A stretch of 64,000 nt of DNA from Bacteroidales bacterium (GCA_017561025.1 JAFZDU010000004.1:1-64000), one strand, 5' to 3'. Counted from the stretch's first letter, positions 47,720 to 58,324 are shown. The notes: generated by a model not told the origin, from the sequence alone. A program made the numbers and translations.

Positions 47720-48259
47720 ATGAAAGTTGCAAAAAACACAGTTGTCACAATGACATACGTTTTACACCGCGAAACAGCTGACGGTGAAATCATCCAAGAA
47801 ACAACAAAAGAACAACCATTCCAAGCTATTTTCGGAGCTGGCATGTTATTACCAAAATTCGAAGAAAACTTGGACGGTTTAGAACCAGGCGCAACATTTG
47901 GTTTCGCATTGACTCCACAAGAAGGCTATGGCGAACGTAAAGAAGAAAACATCCTCGACGTCAACAAAGACATCTTCGTACAAGACGGCGTTTTCAACGA
48001 AACAATTTGCCAAGTTGGTGCAACAGTATGGTTCACAGACAACAACAACCAGCCATTCCCAGGCAGAATCATGGAAATCGGTGAAACAACAGTAAAAGTC
48101 GATTTCAACCCAGAATTAGCTGGCGTTCCATTATATTTCACAGGTGAGATTTTAGACGTTCGCGAAATCAACGAATCAGACTTCGGTGGCGGTTGCGGCG
48201 GTGGCAAATGTCACAATCAAAGCTGCTGCGACAGCTGCGGCGGCGGTTGCGGTGAATGA
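47720..48259 (+). CDS. slyD: FKBP-type peptidyl-prolyl isomerase, SlyD-like
   Basis: A 179-residue cytoplasmic proline isomerase and chaperone. The FKBP half-barrel carries the inserted IF domain (about 70-125), with LPKFEENLDGLEPGATFGFALTPQEGYGER as the family signature around residues 35-65. The final 25 residues form a metal-binding tail rich in Gly and Cys with one His (GGGCGGGKCHNQSCCDSCGG), able to bind Ni2+ or Zn2+ as in SlyD. Codon use is strongly biased, suggesting high expression. A perfect-palindrome terminator follows. Confidence 0.92.
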   Translation: MKVAKNTVVTMTYVLHRETADGEIIQETTKEQPFQAIFGAGMLLPKFEENLDGLEPGATFGFALTPQEGYGERKEENILDVNKDIFVQDGVFNETICQVGATVWFTDNNNQPFPGRIMEIGETTVKVDFNPELAGVPLYFTGEILDVREINESDFGGGCGGGKCHNQSCCDSCGGGCGE

Positions 48260-48280
48260 TAAAAATCACAAGCAATAAAA

Positions 48281-48316
48281 AAAATCGACTCGAAATTTCG
48301 AGTCGATTTTTTTATT
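48281..48316. terminator. Bidirectional terminator between slyD and the porin-like gene
   Basis: A perfect 30-base palindrome (arms AAAATCGACTCGAAA) with A-run on one side and T-run on the other, serving both converging genes. Its last bases touch the stop codon of the gene at 48316. Confidence 0.9.
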
Positions 48317-48936
48317 CAGAATAAGTAAACAAATCCGAATGAAGCTGTTTGGCGCGTGTTAGCTCCAAGCTTGAAGACATCTGATTTCACCGCCATGTTA
48401 CCATCATGAGATGTTGTCTTTGTATGATTATAATTTATACTCAATATACCTATTTCTGTTGTAAAGAGAATATGAGGGTTGAACTTATATGTCAAACCCG
48501 GAATCAAGCGACCACCGATAGAAAATGTCTTATCACCGTCAATGACTTTATCAGTTGACTTCACTTTTGCATTAACCACACTAACTGGCATCTTAGCATC
48601 GACATACAATGTTATCTTGTCAAACTTAGCATATGCATAACGGAAGAATGGGCCGAAATCGAAAGTATTAGTAAAATCTTTGGCCATACTATCTTTTACT
48701 GAAGAATATGCATAACCCAAACCAAGACCGAAACCATAGCTCTTACCTGGAATCATATAACCGACAGCTGGAGTAACAGAAAATCCACTAGATTTGGGAC
48801 TATATTCTATTGTATGACTTGCATAAACCGTCTCACCACCAGAGTAATTTGCACTTATAGAACCTGCAACAAAAAACTGAGCATTAGATACTAAACCTAA
48901 AGCAACAAAAACCAAAACAAGTAAGAATTTCTTCAT
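48316..48936 (-). CDS. Small outer-membrane beta-barrel protein
   Basis: A 206-residue protein with signal peptide (VSNAQ, about residue 19) and an outer-membrane-beta-barrel pattern, ending in the aromatic FGFVYLF typical of barrel proteins recognised by the BAM complex. Motifs such as SGFSVTPAVGYMIPGKSYGFGLGLGYAYSS match the OmpA-like/opacity-type eight-strand barrel group. Specific function unknown. Confidence 0.8.
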   Translation of the reverse strand: MKKFLLVLVFVALGLVSNAQFFVAGSISANYSGGETVYASHTIEYSPKSSGFSVTPAVGYMIPGKSYGFGLGLGYAYSSVKDSMAKDFTNTFDFGPFFRYAYAKFDKITLYVDAKMPVSVVNAKVKSTDKVIDGDKTFSIGGRLIPGLTYKFNPHILFTTEIGILSINYNHTKTTSHDGNMAVKSDVFKLGANTRQTASFGFVYLF

Positions 48937-49011
48937 TTAATAAAATTTAAGTTAATATTCAATTTGCAAAATAATGATAATCAATAAAATAAAACAACAG
49001 ACTATCACTCA

Positions 49012-49019
49012 CAAAAGTA
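49012..49019 (-). promoter_or_regulatory. -7 box of the outer-membrane barrel gene
   Basis: TACTTTTG on the minus strand, 75 bases before the ATG at 48936. Confidence 0.5.
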
Positions 49020-49063
49020 CAAATAATTTCAATCAAGCATAAAGATAAGAGAAAATAATTTTC

Positions 49064-49071
49064 TATTTTTG
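49064..49071 (+). promoter_or_regulatory. -7 box of the transglutaminase-like gene
   Basis: TATTTTTG, 22 bases before the ATG at 49094, divergent to the barrel-gene promoter. Confidence 0.55.
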
Positions 49072-49093
49072 CTCATACAAACACATCATACTT

Positions 49094-50548
49094 ATGTCCA
49101 AGAAAATTACTCTTATAATTTTTACAATATTATTTTCCGTCAACGCTTTTGCCGACAATCCCAATGTTCCCACAAAATTATATTTTGGTCATAATGAATT
49201 ATATAAAAAACCGAACTACGCATACAATCCGCACATCATCAAATCAAAATACGATTATTCCGATATCACACTTTCAATAACCCGAGGATGTAACAACGAT
49301 TACGAAAGAATATGCGCCATTTACAAATGGATATGCGACAATATCAGTTACGACACCGAATATGAAATATACGATGCTGACCATTGCTTCGACAAAAGGA
49401 AAGGCGTCTGTCAAGCTTATTGCAATCTCTTTTACTATATGGCAAAATCCATCGACATAAGAGTTGAAATAATAAATGGAATAACAAAGGATTTTGACGG
49501 GAATATAGGCGACGGTCACGGATGGATTTTCGCCTACACAGAAAACAACTACGGAATATTATTAGACCCAACTTGGGGTGCTGGTTCGGTCAACGGATAC
49601 GAATTCACAAAAAGCAACGACTGCTGGATGTGGTTCAACGTATCACCCGAATGGATGATTCTAAGTCATTTCCCAGAAAACAATTCATACCAACTTCTCG
49701 ACAGTCCTATCTCATACAATAAATTTTTATCATTAACACCAGCCAACCCACTGTGGATTAGTTACGGAATGAATGACAAAGACATTTATGTCATGATTAT
49801 GAACGATAAATTAACATTGCCCAAATTTTATGCTGGCGGCGAAGGAAAATTCCAGTTTAAAGAACTCCCATTACAAAAATCGCTCAGAATCGGACACACA
49901 TACACCCTACGTATCCAAATGAAAACAGACAATATGATTGGAATTGCAAATGGCAATAGCGTCATATATAAAAATGATAAATGGAAACATGAGGGCGATA
50001 ACATATATTATATTGAGTTTACACCTCGTAAAGAAGGCACACTAACTTTCTGCATACATGACCACGACGACGTTTGGTCAAATATGATTAGTTACACCAT
50101 CGACACTCCTACCGATAAAGATTGGGATATGCTAAAACAACATTATCCACTCGACATTCCATTAGTCAGAGATGTTAAAAATCTCTACGAAAAAGAATGG
50201 AGAAACGCCGGGATTGATAATCACAAACTTCTGGAACTCATTGAAAAACACAATGTCAAAGAACTACCGGTCATTTACAACAACATGGGAGCTAATCTCA
50301 AAATCATATCAGTTCCAATGACAAAGAAACTCAACATAGGACAATCATACACATTTTGCATACAACCTCGTACCGGATGCAATTGGGCTATTGTACACAA
50401 TGACAAATGGTATAATGAATGGGAAATCAGCAACTCCGGCATCTATACAATAACCATCACACCAAACGAAAACGGAAGTTTAATCATTTATGTACAAAAC
50501 AATCAAAACGAACAATATCATAGTTGCATCAGATACGATGTAGAATAG
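49094..50548 (+). CDS. Secreted transglutaminase-like protein with two Ig-like repeats
   Basis: A 484-residue exported protein with a signal peptide ending AFA (residue 20). The transglutaminase-like core has Cys106 in KGVCQAY, His142 in GHGWIF and Asp158 in LLDPTWGAG, the papain-like triad of the family. Two similar C-terminal modules follow (about 215-345 and 395-484), each with an RIGHTYTLRIQ / NIGQSYTFCIQ segment and ending in an ITITPNENGSLI-like strand. Such proteins may be isopeptidases, proteases or cyclases; no sorting domain is visible, so location beyond the inner membrane is uncertain. Confidence 0.85.
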   Translation: MSKKITLIIFTILFSVNAFADNPNVPTKLYFGHNELYKKPNYAYNPHIIKSKYDYSDITLSITRGCNNDYERICAIYKWICDNISYDTEYEIYDADHCFDKRKGVCQAYCNLFYYMAKSIDIRVEIINGITKDFDGNIGDGHGWIFAYTENNYGILLDPTWGAGSVNGYEFTKSNDCWMWFNVSPEWMILSHFPENNSYQLLDSPISYNKFLSLTPANPLWISYGMNDKDIYVMIMNDKLTLPKFYAGGEGKFQFKELPLQKSLRIGHTYTLRIQMKTDNMIGIANGNSVIYKNDKWKHEGDNIYYIEFTPRKEGTLTFCIHDHDDVWSNMISYTIDTPTDKDWDMLKQHYPLDIPLVRDVKNLYEKEWRNAGIDNHKLLELIEKHNVKELPVIYNNMGANLKIISVPMTKKLNIGQSYTFCIQPRTGCNWAIVHNDKWYNEWEISNSGIYTITITPNENGSLIIYVQNNQNEQYHSCIRYDVE

Positions 50549-50550
50549 CA

Positions 50551-51816
50551 TTAACTTGAATTTCTTTTAGAAAGCTCCAAATATATCCTGCATTCCAGAC
50601 ATCGTCGTCTTCTGCAATAGTATTTATACATAAACAAAGCCGCCTGAGTCTGAAACGCATTTTGAAACACAAGTCCACATCTATTATAATTGCGTATTAT
50701 GACATTATCTTCTGCACCTATATGTTCCAAATATATCATGGCTTTTTCTTTATAACTTTCCATAGAATGGAACTGCCCATAATAAAACAACATTGGCACA
50801 ATTGCATTTATAAATATGGAATCTACAGCAGAACTGCCAAGTCTTTTTCTCCTCTCTGTCTTTGACAGCTTATCGAACAAGAAATGATTATCCCAATAAG
50901 AATCCAAGTCTACGTCAAACAATTGCAATATATCCTCCATACCTGCAGAGTCCCTTATTTTAGAGAACATATTTCCGTTAGCAATGATAATACGAGCGAG
51001 CTGAGCTATCCTTATAGTAGGAAAATTTGGCGGTCTCAATCTCAAGAACTTCCAATTAACGACAGGCATCACCTTCAAACCGAACTTCGACTTCAGCATA
51101 TTGAATTCTCTCTTTAACAATCTTGGATATTCGTCTTCCAATTCCTTTTCAAGGAATCCAGCGCATCCAAACATCATAGCTTCCACATAGGTAGCATTAT
51201 CAAGATGTTTCAAAAGAAGATTCAGCGGAAGTATCCTCGACAGATATTCAAAAGCATCATTATTGACTTTCATACCGAAATACCGCATAAGTCTTTGGTA
51301 GAAAAGCTGCTCCCAATTATAATTATTCACTTTCAACCTGAATTCCAAATCCTTGCATTCATGCTCAAGATGTTCCACCAACATTCTGTCGAGCCATGAA
51401 ATGACAGTAAACTCTTGAATGCTGCCTATATAATCACCACAAGGAATCCAGCTTTTGGAGTCTATAAAAGAATTGTAATTATATAGCAACGACAAATCGA
51501 ATTTATCCTTAACCACCAAAGTTGGAATATCAAGCTTATCTGTATCATATTCATATACAACATGAAGAATCACATTGTTATAATTGTCGTCATACTGATG
51601 TTTATGCTTGAACCAATCTGACGCCCGCACATGAATCTCAACCTGCCCTGCCCATAAAGTATCTCCTATTTTAATACGAGCATTAACAAAGTCAGCTCCA
51701 GCATCAAAATTACGATTACCAACGGAAATAACCTTTATATCATCACCATCGACCGTCTTCAATTCAAGATTCAGAAGACGATATTCCCATAGATAGTATA
51801 TAAATTCTTCCTTCAT
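50551..51816 (-). CDS. DUF2851 family protein
   Basis: A 421-residue cytoplasmic protein of the Bacteroidota-specific DUF2851 family. The N-terminus MKEEFIYYLWEYRLL, the GRNFDAGADFVNARIKIGDTLWAGQVEIHVRASDW-type segment (around 32-67) and NVILHVVYEYD are diagnostic. The GADF..A......W.G.VEIH pattern resembles restriction-endonuclease-like folds, with acidic residues and VEIH possibly forming a nuclease site; this is inference. Two bases separate its stop from the converging transglutaminase-like gene. Confidence 0.85.
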   Translation of the reverse strand: MKEEFIYYLWEYRLLNLELKTVDGDDIKVISVGNRNFDAGADFVNARIKIGDTLWAGQVEIHVRASDWFKHKHQYDDNYNNVILHVVYEYDTDKLDIPTLVVKDKFDLSLLYNYNSFIDSKSWIPCGDYIGSIQEFTVISWLDRMLVEHLEHECKDLEFRLKVNNYNWEQLFYQRLMRYFGMKVNNDAFEYLSRILPLNLLLKHLDNATYVEAMMFGCAGFLEKELEDEYPRLLKREFNMLKSKFGLKVMPVVNWKFLRLRPPNFPTIRIAQLARIIIANGNMFSKIRDSAGMEDILQLFDVDLDSYWDNHFLFDKLSKTERRKRLGSSAVDSIFINAIVPMLFYYGQFHSMESYKEKAMIYLEHIGAEDNVIIRNYNRCGLVFQNAFQTQAALFMYKYYCRRRRCLECRIYLELSKRNSS

Positions 51817-51842
51817 ATTTTCGTTTCATAAAGTTTGGACTT

Positions 51843-51850
51843 CAAAATTA
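51843..51850 (-). promoter_or_regulatory. -7 box of the DUF2851 gene
   Basis: TAATTTTG on the minus strand, 26 bases before the ATG, with CTTG about 21 bases upstream as a -33 candidate. Confidence 0.5.
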
Positions 51851-51970
51851 CAAAAACGAAATACGTTTTGTCAAGACTTAAAAGAAAGAATTTACACGTT
51901 TTAACAATTTTTAACTAAGAATTAATAAATATTAAGTTTATATGTTAAAATATATTAAGAATCAATGGGT

Positions 51971-53542
51971 TTATTTTTCATCAAACCATGTCCTAGGCAT
52001 TTTTTTAAGGTCTTTTAACATATAAACAAACACATATTTAGCAGGTTTTCCTCCGCGTTCTATTGTGATAGTGTCAGTAGGAATTATCTCATTGAAATAT
52101 GGTTTCAAATATCTGTTAGGCTCATAATAATCAAAGCTTTCCGTCAAGAACCAATAGTCCTCGCCAAGCTTCAAATCACCTCTATCCTTATTTATCCATG
52201 CATATTTATGAATCTCACCAGGATCACTGAATCCGTACATATTGATTCCCAATGGATATGCCACATAATAATCAATATTTGCCAGTGGATACCATTTCAA
52301 GGCAATCATTCCATCTGTTTCCTTCATCTCGCCGCTATTTATGACATCTTCTCTAATTTTCTGAAACTCTGGCTTAATCTTTCGCCATCCATACATATCC
52401 AGAGTAAAATCTCCTTCACCATAACGCTGGACTGTTTTTGATCTCTCAGAGAAATTCAAAGGAATAAATCCTGTTTTAATTTCAGTTATACCTAATGTTA
52501 ATACAAACAAAAGTACTCCCAAAGAAGCAACTATTGATTTTGGGATAATCAAATAATTATCTTTAACTTCATATTTATCAGAGAGCTGAGCTGCAACAAA
52601 TATCAATAATAACACAAAAGAAGGAGCTGTCCAATGTGGAAGAATCTGTCGTGTCAAAGAAAAGAACCAGAACAATATTATCAAAGGTAAAGTCAAGCAC
52701 AAAATCAGTCGTTTAGGCATATCAGCAATAAACTTATTTCCTTTTATCAATGCTACTAAAGCCATGATTGTCAACACATAATTAACAGGATTATTATACA
52801 ACAATTCACCAACTAATTCTGCCAAGAAATATTCAGGATGGAACTCTCCGAAGAAGCCAACTCTGTTACCATGGAAGGTAAAGCTAATAAATTCATTATT
52901 AACATTCCACATCAATACCGGAATCATACAAAGCGCTGATATCAATGCTGATAAATACAAAAAAGGATTCTTGAATTCTTTTCTTGAATATAGAATTATA
53001 TACAGTCCAACGCCTAACCAAATAAATACGCCTGAATATTTCGACAACATAGCAAGACCAGAGAAAAGTCCTGCCAATATTATATGTTTGTCTTTATCAG
53101 TCTGGAAATACTTAATAAACTGTAATACAGCGAGGAAGGTAAACAGACTTAAAGGTGTATCAGGCAAAATGAATATTCCAGTTATCACAAAAGCATAGAC
53201 TGATGCTGTATAAAGCAGTGCCGCATAAAAACCTGTTTGTTCGTTTTTCACCTGTCTGCCAATCAAGAACACAAGATATGTGTTGATTGTCATAAATATA
53301 ATAGACGAAAGCCGTAAGAAAAACTCACTGGAAAACAAGAGATTACCACTAAAAAGTTGCATCATAAAACCCACCATAGGCGGATGATCAAAATGGCTCC
53401 AATCAGGATAGAGAGCATAAGTCCAATAATAGACTTCGTCATTACCAAATTCAATAACAGAAGCCAAAATACCTCTAATCAAGGCACTTACCGCCAACAA
53501 TAAAATCAAATATTTATTTATTGTATTCTCTTTTATCTTCAT
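51971..53542 (-). CDS. Glycosyltransferase family 39 (ArnT/PMT-like) membrane protein
   Basis: A 523-residue polytopic inner-membrane glycosyltransferase that uses a polyprenyl-phosphate sugar donor. The first periplasmic loop holds the catalytic acidic residue in FGNDEVYYW (about 32-40), followed by SHFDHPPMVGF (about 50-60), characteristic of ArnT-like GT39 enzymes. Around eleven membrane helices precede a periplasmic C-terminal domain (about 370-523). It could modify lipid A or glycans of secreted proteins. Its start overlaps the preceding gene by 29 bases, so the two are translated from one message. Confidence 0.87.
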   Translation of the reverse strand: MKIKENTINKYLILLLAVSALIRGILASVIEFGNDEVYYWTYALYPDWSHFDHPPMVGFMMQLFSGNLLFSSEFFLRLSSIIFMTINTYLVFLIGRQVKNEQTGFYAALLYTASVYAFVITGIFILPDTPLSLFTFLAVLQFIKYFQTDKDKHIILAGLFSGLAMLSKYSGVFIWLGVGLYIILYSRKEFKNPFLYLSALISALCMIPVLMWNVNNEFISFTFHGNRVGFFGEFHPEYFLAELVGELLYNNPVNYVLTIMALVALIKGNKFIADMPKRLILCLTLPLIILFWFFSLTRQILPHWTAPSFVLLLIFVAAQLSDKYEVKDNYLIIPKSIVASLGVLLFVLTLGITEIKTGFIPLNFSERSKTVQRYGEGDFTLDMYGWRKIKPEFQKIREDVINSGEMKETDGMIALKWYPLANIDYYVAYPLGINMYGFSDPGEIHKYAWINKDRGDLKLGEDYWFLTESFDYYEPNRYLKPYFNEIIPTDTITIERGGKPAKYVFVYMLKDLKKMPRTWFDEK

Positions 53543-54581
53543 CTTCTTCTTTTTTATTCAATAACAAATATTTAACAAAAAATATTATGACAAACACATA
53601 AACGATTCTCATAAGCCAAGTCCTTTCCTTCATCACATATAACAAAGATGGATCGAAAAAATATTGAAATTCGTGTCTGACAATAGGATTAAGATAAATC
53701 TGTGTTTCGTCGTTGAAAGACATTTCAACCCTTATGTAAGAATCGTCTTCTTTAAAGACATAAATGCCACGCTTTACATCAGACAAAGAATCCTTCACAA
53801 TTCCATTTTGGCCAATAAAACGCAAGGTTTTAATTTCATTACTAGCCTCGACTATCACTGTGTCATTAATCAATATAAGGCTTTTCAATTCAGGCAAATT
53901 CGTATTCCCTTCATGATAAGAGATCGCATACGAGTCACCGTTTTTTAAAGAGTTTATTATTTGTCCCTTGTCATTCAAATCAGCATTGACAACAGTTTTG
54001 TTCATGTACTCTTCATGTTCCGACTCTTGATTTGCAGCAATAACATTAACACGACGTCCTGAAGAAAGAGCCAAATCCCAATATTTGAAATAGTTTCCAT
54101 AAGGAGAAAGCACCTCCATCAATCTATAATTATCCAAATGCTTAATTTCTCGCAACTTGAATCCTTCATCAAGACGAGTCGGTATCACCAAAGAAGAAGT
54201 CTCATTCAAACAATTGATATTATATTGCTTAAAATGGATGTTTTGAAAAAACGGATAATCTATTTTTCTTTGGGATTTATAATCCACACAAAGGTATCGA
54301 GCCGAAGCCAAGCCATAACCATATTCATATGTAGGGATCACGCTATCATTTCTAAAATCGACATAATTCCATTTAGCATTTTCCAGCTGCTGATAAGGAT
54401 TGTGAATATACTTTCCAGAAAACGGCTTTGAATCTTCAAAACGATAAGTAGGAACAAAAACATATAATGTCACAAAAAACAGCAGGAATATTCCTGCAAT
54501 GACAGCCAGGAAACATGTAAAAAGACTGCCTTTTTCACATAGATTTTTCAAACTATAAGACTGTTGTTTTTGTTTTTTCAT
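53514..54581 (-). CDS. Hypothetical membrane protein upstream of the GT39 gene
   Basis: A 355-residue protein that I do not recognise. It has an N-terminal membrane helix (about 24-48), a large extracytoplasmic domain (about 50-315) and a C-terminal helix (about 322-343) followed by an acidic/basic tail. The Tyr-rich strand pattern (YGYGLASARYLCVD, SYAISYHEGNTNLPEL) suggests a beta domain. Its 29-base overlap with the GT39 gene suggests a joint function in glycan or lipid modification. Confidence 0.65.
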   Translation of the reverse strand: MKKQKQQSYSLKNLCEKGSLFTCFLAVIAGIFLLFFVTLYVFVPTYRFEDSKPFSGKYIHNPYQQLENAKWNYVDFRNDSVIPTYEYGYGLASARYLCVDYKSQRKIDYPFFQNIHFKQYNINCLNETSSLVIPTRLDEGFKLREIKHLDNYRLMEVLSPYGNYFKYWDLALSSGRRVNVIAANQESEHEEYMNKTVVNADLNDKGQIINSLKNGDSYAISYHEGNTNLPELKSLILINDTVIVEASNEIKTLRFIGQNGIVKDSLSDVKRGIYVFKEDDSYIRVEMSFNDETQIYLNPIVRHEFQYFFDPSLLYVMKERTWLMRIVYVFVIIFFVKYLLLNKKEEDEDKREYNK

Positions 54582-54598
54582 GAATACTTTTAAAAGTG

Positions 54599-54606
54599 CA
54601 AAGATA
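54599..54606 (-). promoter_or_regulatory. -7 box of the membrane protein/GT39 operon
   Basis: TATCTTTG on the minus strand, 17 bases before the ATG at 54581; divergent to the suf promoter. Confidence 0.55.
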
Positions 54607-54643
54607 ATACTAAAAATGGACTTTAACGAATCATATTTTTTTG

Positions 54644-54651
54644 TATTTTTG
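54644..54651 (+). promoter_or_regulatory. -7 box of the suf operon
   Basis: TATTTTTG, 32 bases before the sufB ATG. No IscR- or Fur-like operator was recognised around it. Confidence 0.55.
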
Positions 54652-54683
54652 CTAAAATTTATAACTTAATTTAAAATAAAAAT

Positions 54684-56135
54684 ATGGATTCAAATCCTAA
54701 TGAAAATATAATTGAAAAAGTAACCAACAAAGAATATGAGTTTGGCTTTGTGACTGATATTGAGACAGATTTTGCTCCGAAGGGACTTAACGAAGACATC
54801 ATCAGACTCATTTCAGCAAAGAAAGAAGAGCCAGAATGGTTACTTGAATTTCGCTTAAAAGCTTATAGACACTGGTTGACGATAAAACAGCCTACATGGG
54901 CACATCTCAACATCCCTCCTATTGACTATCAAGATATTATTTACTACGCTGCTCCAAAGAAAAGAAAAGAGCTCCAAAGCTTGGATGAAGTCGACCCTGA
55001 ATTATTAGACACATTCAACAAGTTGGGCATCTCATTAGACGAGCAGAAACGTCTCAGTGGCGTTGCCGTTGACGCTGTTATGGACAGCACCTCTGTGAAG
55101 ACCACATTCCAAGATACCTTGTCAAAACATGGAATCATCTTCATGTCGTTCAGCGAAGCTGTCAAACAATATCCTGACTTAGTTAAAAAATATTTAGGAA
55201 CAGTAGTTCCTTATACCGACAATTTCTTCGCTGCATTAAACTCAGCTGTATTTAGCGACGGATCATTCTGTTATATTCCTAAAGGCGTACGTTGTCCACT
55301 TGAATTATCGACATATTTCCGTATAAATGCGGCCAATACCGGACAGTTTGAACGCACACTCATCGTTGCAGAAGAAGGTGCATACGTAAGTTATATGGAA
55401 GGTTGTACAGCTCCACAACGTGATGAAAACCAACTCCATGCCGCCATCGTGGAAATCATTGCAGAGACAGATGCCGAAGTAAAATATTCAACAGTACAAA
55501 ACTGGTATCCAGGCGACAAAGACGGCAAAGGCGGTATTTACAACTTCGTAACAAAACGAGGAATATGCCGCGGCGACCGTTCTAAAATATCTTGGACACA
55601 GGTGGAGACAGGCTCTGCTATTACTTGGAAATACCCAAGCTGCATCTTGAAAGGCGACGACACGACAGCAGAATTCTATTCCGTTGCAGTGACAAACAAT
55701 TACCAACAAGCCGACACCGGAACCAAGATGATACACTTAGGCAAAAACAGCCGAAGCACAATCATATCAAAAGGAATATCAGCAGGCTACAGTCAAAACA
55801 GCTATCGTGGATTGGTACGCATCGCTCCTAACGCAAGCAACTGCCGCAACTTCTCACAATGCGACTCCTTGCTCCTCGGCGACAAATGCGGCGCTCACAC
55901 ATGGCCATATATACAATGCAACAACGACACAGCAATACTCGAACACGAGGCAACGACATCGAAGATTTCAGAAGACCAATTGTTCTATTGCAATCAAAGA
56001 GGTATCGACACAGAAAAAGCGATTGGATTGATTGTCAATGGCTACGCTAAAGACGTCTTAAACAAGCTTCCGATGGAATTCGCCGTTGAAGCACAGAAAT
56101 TATTGTCAATCACATTGGAAGGCAGTGTCGGTTGA
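54684..56135 (+). CDS. sufB: Fe-S cluster assembly scaffold SufB
   Basis: SufB is the scaffold of the SufBCD complex on which Fe-S clusters are built. The 483-residue protein has the typical segments [47 protein letters not shown] and [22 protein letters not shown], and a right-handed parallel beta-helix core. It is first in sufBCDSE-T. A 29-base gap separates it from sufC. Confidence 0.97.
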   Translation: MDSNPNENIIEKVTNKEYEFGFVTDIETDFAPKGLNEDIIRLISAKKEEPEWLLEFRLKAYRHWLTIKQPTWAHLNIPPIDYQDIIYYAAPKKRKELQSLDEVDPELLDTFNKLGISLDEQKRLSGVAVDAVMDSTSVKTTFQDTLSKHGIIFMSFSEAVKQYPDLVKKYLGTVVPYTDNFFAALNSAVFSDGSFCYIPKGVRCPLELSTYFRINAANTGQFERTLIVAEEGAYVSYMEGCTAPQRDENQLHAAIVEIIAETDAEVKYSTVQNWYPGDKDGKGGIYNFVTKRGICRGDRSKISWTQVETGSAITWKYPSCILKGDDTTAEFYSVAVTNNYQQADTGTKMIHLGKNSRSTIISKGISAGYSQNSYRGLVRIAPNASNCRNFSQCDSLLLGDKCGAHTWPYIQCNNDTAILEHEATTSKISEDQLFYCNQRGIDTEKAIGLIVNGYAKDVLNKLPMEFAVEAQKLLSITLEGSVG

Positions 56136-56164
56136 TGTTTTTAACTTAAAGAAAATTAATAGTT

Positions 56165-56917
56165 ATGTTATTCGAAATAAAAAATTTACATGTCTCAGTA
56201 GGAGGCAAAGAAATATTAAAAGGTTTTAACTTAAGCGTCAATGAAGGCGAGATACACGCTATCATGGGACCTAACGGAACCGGAAAAAGTACATTGGCAG
56301 CCGCCATCACTGGCAGAGACGGTTACGAAATCACAGAAGGCGAAATCTGGTTCAAAGGAAAGAATATCATGGAGATGAGTCCTGCAGACCGTGCCAACGA
56401 AGGCATCTTCCTTAGCTTCCAATATCCAGTTGAAATACCAGGCGTGAGCATCCAAAACTTCATGCGTACTGCAATAAATGCAAAACGTGAATATCAAGGA
56501 CTTCCAAATATGCCAATGCCTGAATTCATCAAAATGATGAAAGAAAAACAAGCGATGGTAGAAATCACTGCTAAATTACAAAACCGTTATGTAAACGTCG
56601 GATTCTCAGGCGGTGAGAAAAAGAAAAACGAGATCTTCCAAATGGCAATGCTCGAGCCACAACTTGCAATCCTCGACGAGACTGACTCTGGTCTCGACAT
56701 CGACGCATTGAGAATTGTTGCAAACGGCGTCAACCAACTTCATAGAGACGACAACGCTTTCATCGTAATCACTCACTATCAAAGACTTCTCGACTACATC
56801 GTCCCTGATTTCGTTCATGTGATGTACGACGGACGTATCGTAAAGTCGGGCGACAAATCTCTCGCATTAGAACTCGAAGAAAAAGGTTACGAATGGATTA
56901 AAGACACCATTCTTTAA
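56165..56917 (+). CDS. sufC: Fe-S cluster assembly ATPase SufC
   Basis: ABC-type ATPase that drives conformational change in SufBCD. The 250-residue protein carries Walker A GPNGTGKST (35-43), the Q-loop LSFQYP, the SufC-type signature GFSGGEKKKNEI and Walker B LAILDETDSGLD. It is cytoplasmic and lacks a membrane partner, as expected for SufC. sufD starts 18 bases downstream. Confidence 0.97.
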   Translation: MLFEIKNLHVSVGGKEILKGFNLSVNEGEIHAIMGPNGTGKSTLAAAITGRDGYEITEGEIWFKGKNIMEMSPADRANEGIFLSFQYPVEIPGVSIQNFMRTAINAKREYQGLPNMPMPEFIKMMKEKQAMVEITAKLQNRYVNVGFSGGEKKKNEIFQMAMLEPQLAILDETDSGLDIDALRIVANGVNQLHRDDNAFIVITHYQRLLDYIVPDFVHVMYDGRIVKSGDKSLALELEEKGYEWIKDTIL

Positions 56918-56935
56918 TTTTAAAATTTGTAACTT

Positions 56936-58324
56936 ATGGAAAATCAAAATATAAAGAACACGCAGAAGCAATTCATCGAATACGCAAATAATTCGATGGA
57001 TAAGATTTCTGCCAACGACACTCCAAGAGTGAAGCAGTTGCGTCAAGATGCTCTCAAGAGATTCATCGACAACGGCTTCCCAACTAAGAAAATGGAGAAA
57101 TGGCGCAACTCAAGAATGATTGAATGTGTCAATGAAGATTTTAATATCGACAGAATAGAAAATAAGAAACATGATTTCTGTTGTGTGATACGCGAACTCG
57201 ACACCGAAGCCATTTCTTTGACAAATGGAAAATTTGCTGAAGAAGAACAACTTAAAGTCTTGGAAAACGGCATCGTCATTGGCAGCACACGTAAAGCAAT
57301 GCAAGAATATCCAGAATTATTCGAGAAATATTTCGGAACTTGCAACATCAACGACAACAATGGTTTCTACGATATCAACACTGCGCTTTGGCAAGATGGT
57401 TTCTTCATCTATGCGCCTAAAAACACTGTCGGAGAAAAACCAATACAGATAATAAAGATCATCGATGAGGAAAACAATCCGTTCATACAGACACGCAACC
57501 TCATCATCGTTGAATCAAATGCACAATTGCAAATCATTGACTGTGACGATTCTATAAAAGAACAATCAAGTTTTGTAAATTCTTACACCGAAATATTTAT
57601 TGGAGAAAACGCTCAACTTGAAAACTACAAACTTCAAAACTTGAACGACAATTCTTCATTATTGAATACAAATACAGCTAAACAATTAGCGAATAGCAGA
57701 TTACAGACTCACACCATCAGTTTCAATGGCGGCAAGATTCGCAACAACATACATGTTGACATTGACGGAGAAGGAGCAGAATGTAATATTTACGGATTAT
57801 ACCTCGTTGACAAGACACAACACGTCGACAATCAATTAAAGGTAAATCACAACGTGCCTAACTGCAACAGTAACGAAAAATTCAAAGGCATCCTCGACAA
57901 CGAAGCGACTGCCGTTTTCAACGGTCATGTACATGTAGCTCCTAATGCACAGAAAACCATTGCATATCAAAATAACAGCAATATCATTTTAACTGATAAA
58001 GCCAAAATAAACACATTGCCTTTCCTTGAAATCTATGCCGACGACGTAAAATGTTCACACGGATCATCAATCGGACAATTAGACCAAGAGGCTATGTTCT
58101 ATATGCAACAAAGAGGCATCAGCAAGGAAAACGCTCGTATGCTTTTGATGTACGCCTTCGCTGCTGAGATTAGCAACAACATTGGCATTGACGCACTTCG
58201 TGAACGTATAGACGACATGATTAAACGTCGTCTGAAAGGAGAATTATCATCATGCGAAAATTGTGTGTTCCAATGCAATACACCTAAAGAATACGATTTC
58301 AAGATTGATTTAAGCAAGATATGA
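56936..58324 (+). CDS. sufD: Fe-S cluster assembly protein SufD
   Basis: SufB paralogue that pairs with SufB and SufC. The 462-residue protein has a less conserved N-terminal half and the C-terminal signature CSHGSSIGQLDQEAMFYMQQRGISKENAR. The essential His of SufD is in the CSHG segment. It shares four bases with sufS (ATGA), so the two are translationally coupled. Confidence 0.95.
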   Translation: MENQNIKNTQKQFIEYANNSMDKISANDTPRVKQLRQDALKRFIDNGFPTKKMEKWRNSRMIECVNEDFNIDRIENKKHDFCCVIRELDTEAISLTNGKFAEEEQLKVLENGIVIGSTRKAMQEYPELFEKYFGTCNINDNNGFYDINTALWQDGFFIYAPKNTVGEKPIQIIKIIDEENNPFIQTRNLIIVESNAQLQIIDCDDSIKEQSSFVNSYTEIFIGENAQLENYKLQNLNDNSSLLNTNTAKQLANSRLQTHTISFNGGKIRNNIHVDIDGEGAECNIYGLYLVDKTQHVDNQLKVNHNVPNCNSNEKFKGILDNEATAVFNGHVHVAPNAQKTIAYQNNSNIILTDKAKINTLPFLEIYADDVKCSHGSSIGQLDQEAMFYMQQRGISKENARMLLMYAFAAEISNNIGIDALRERIDDMIKRRLKGELSSCENCVFQCNTPKEYDFKIDLSKI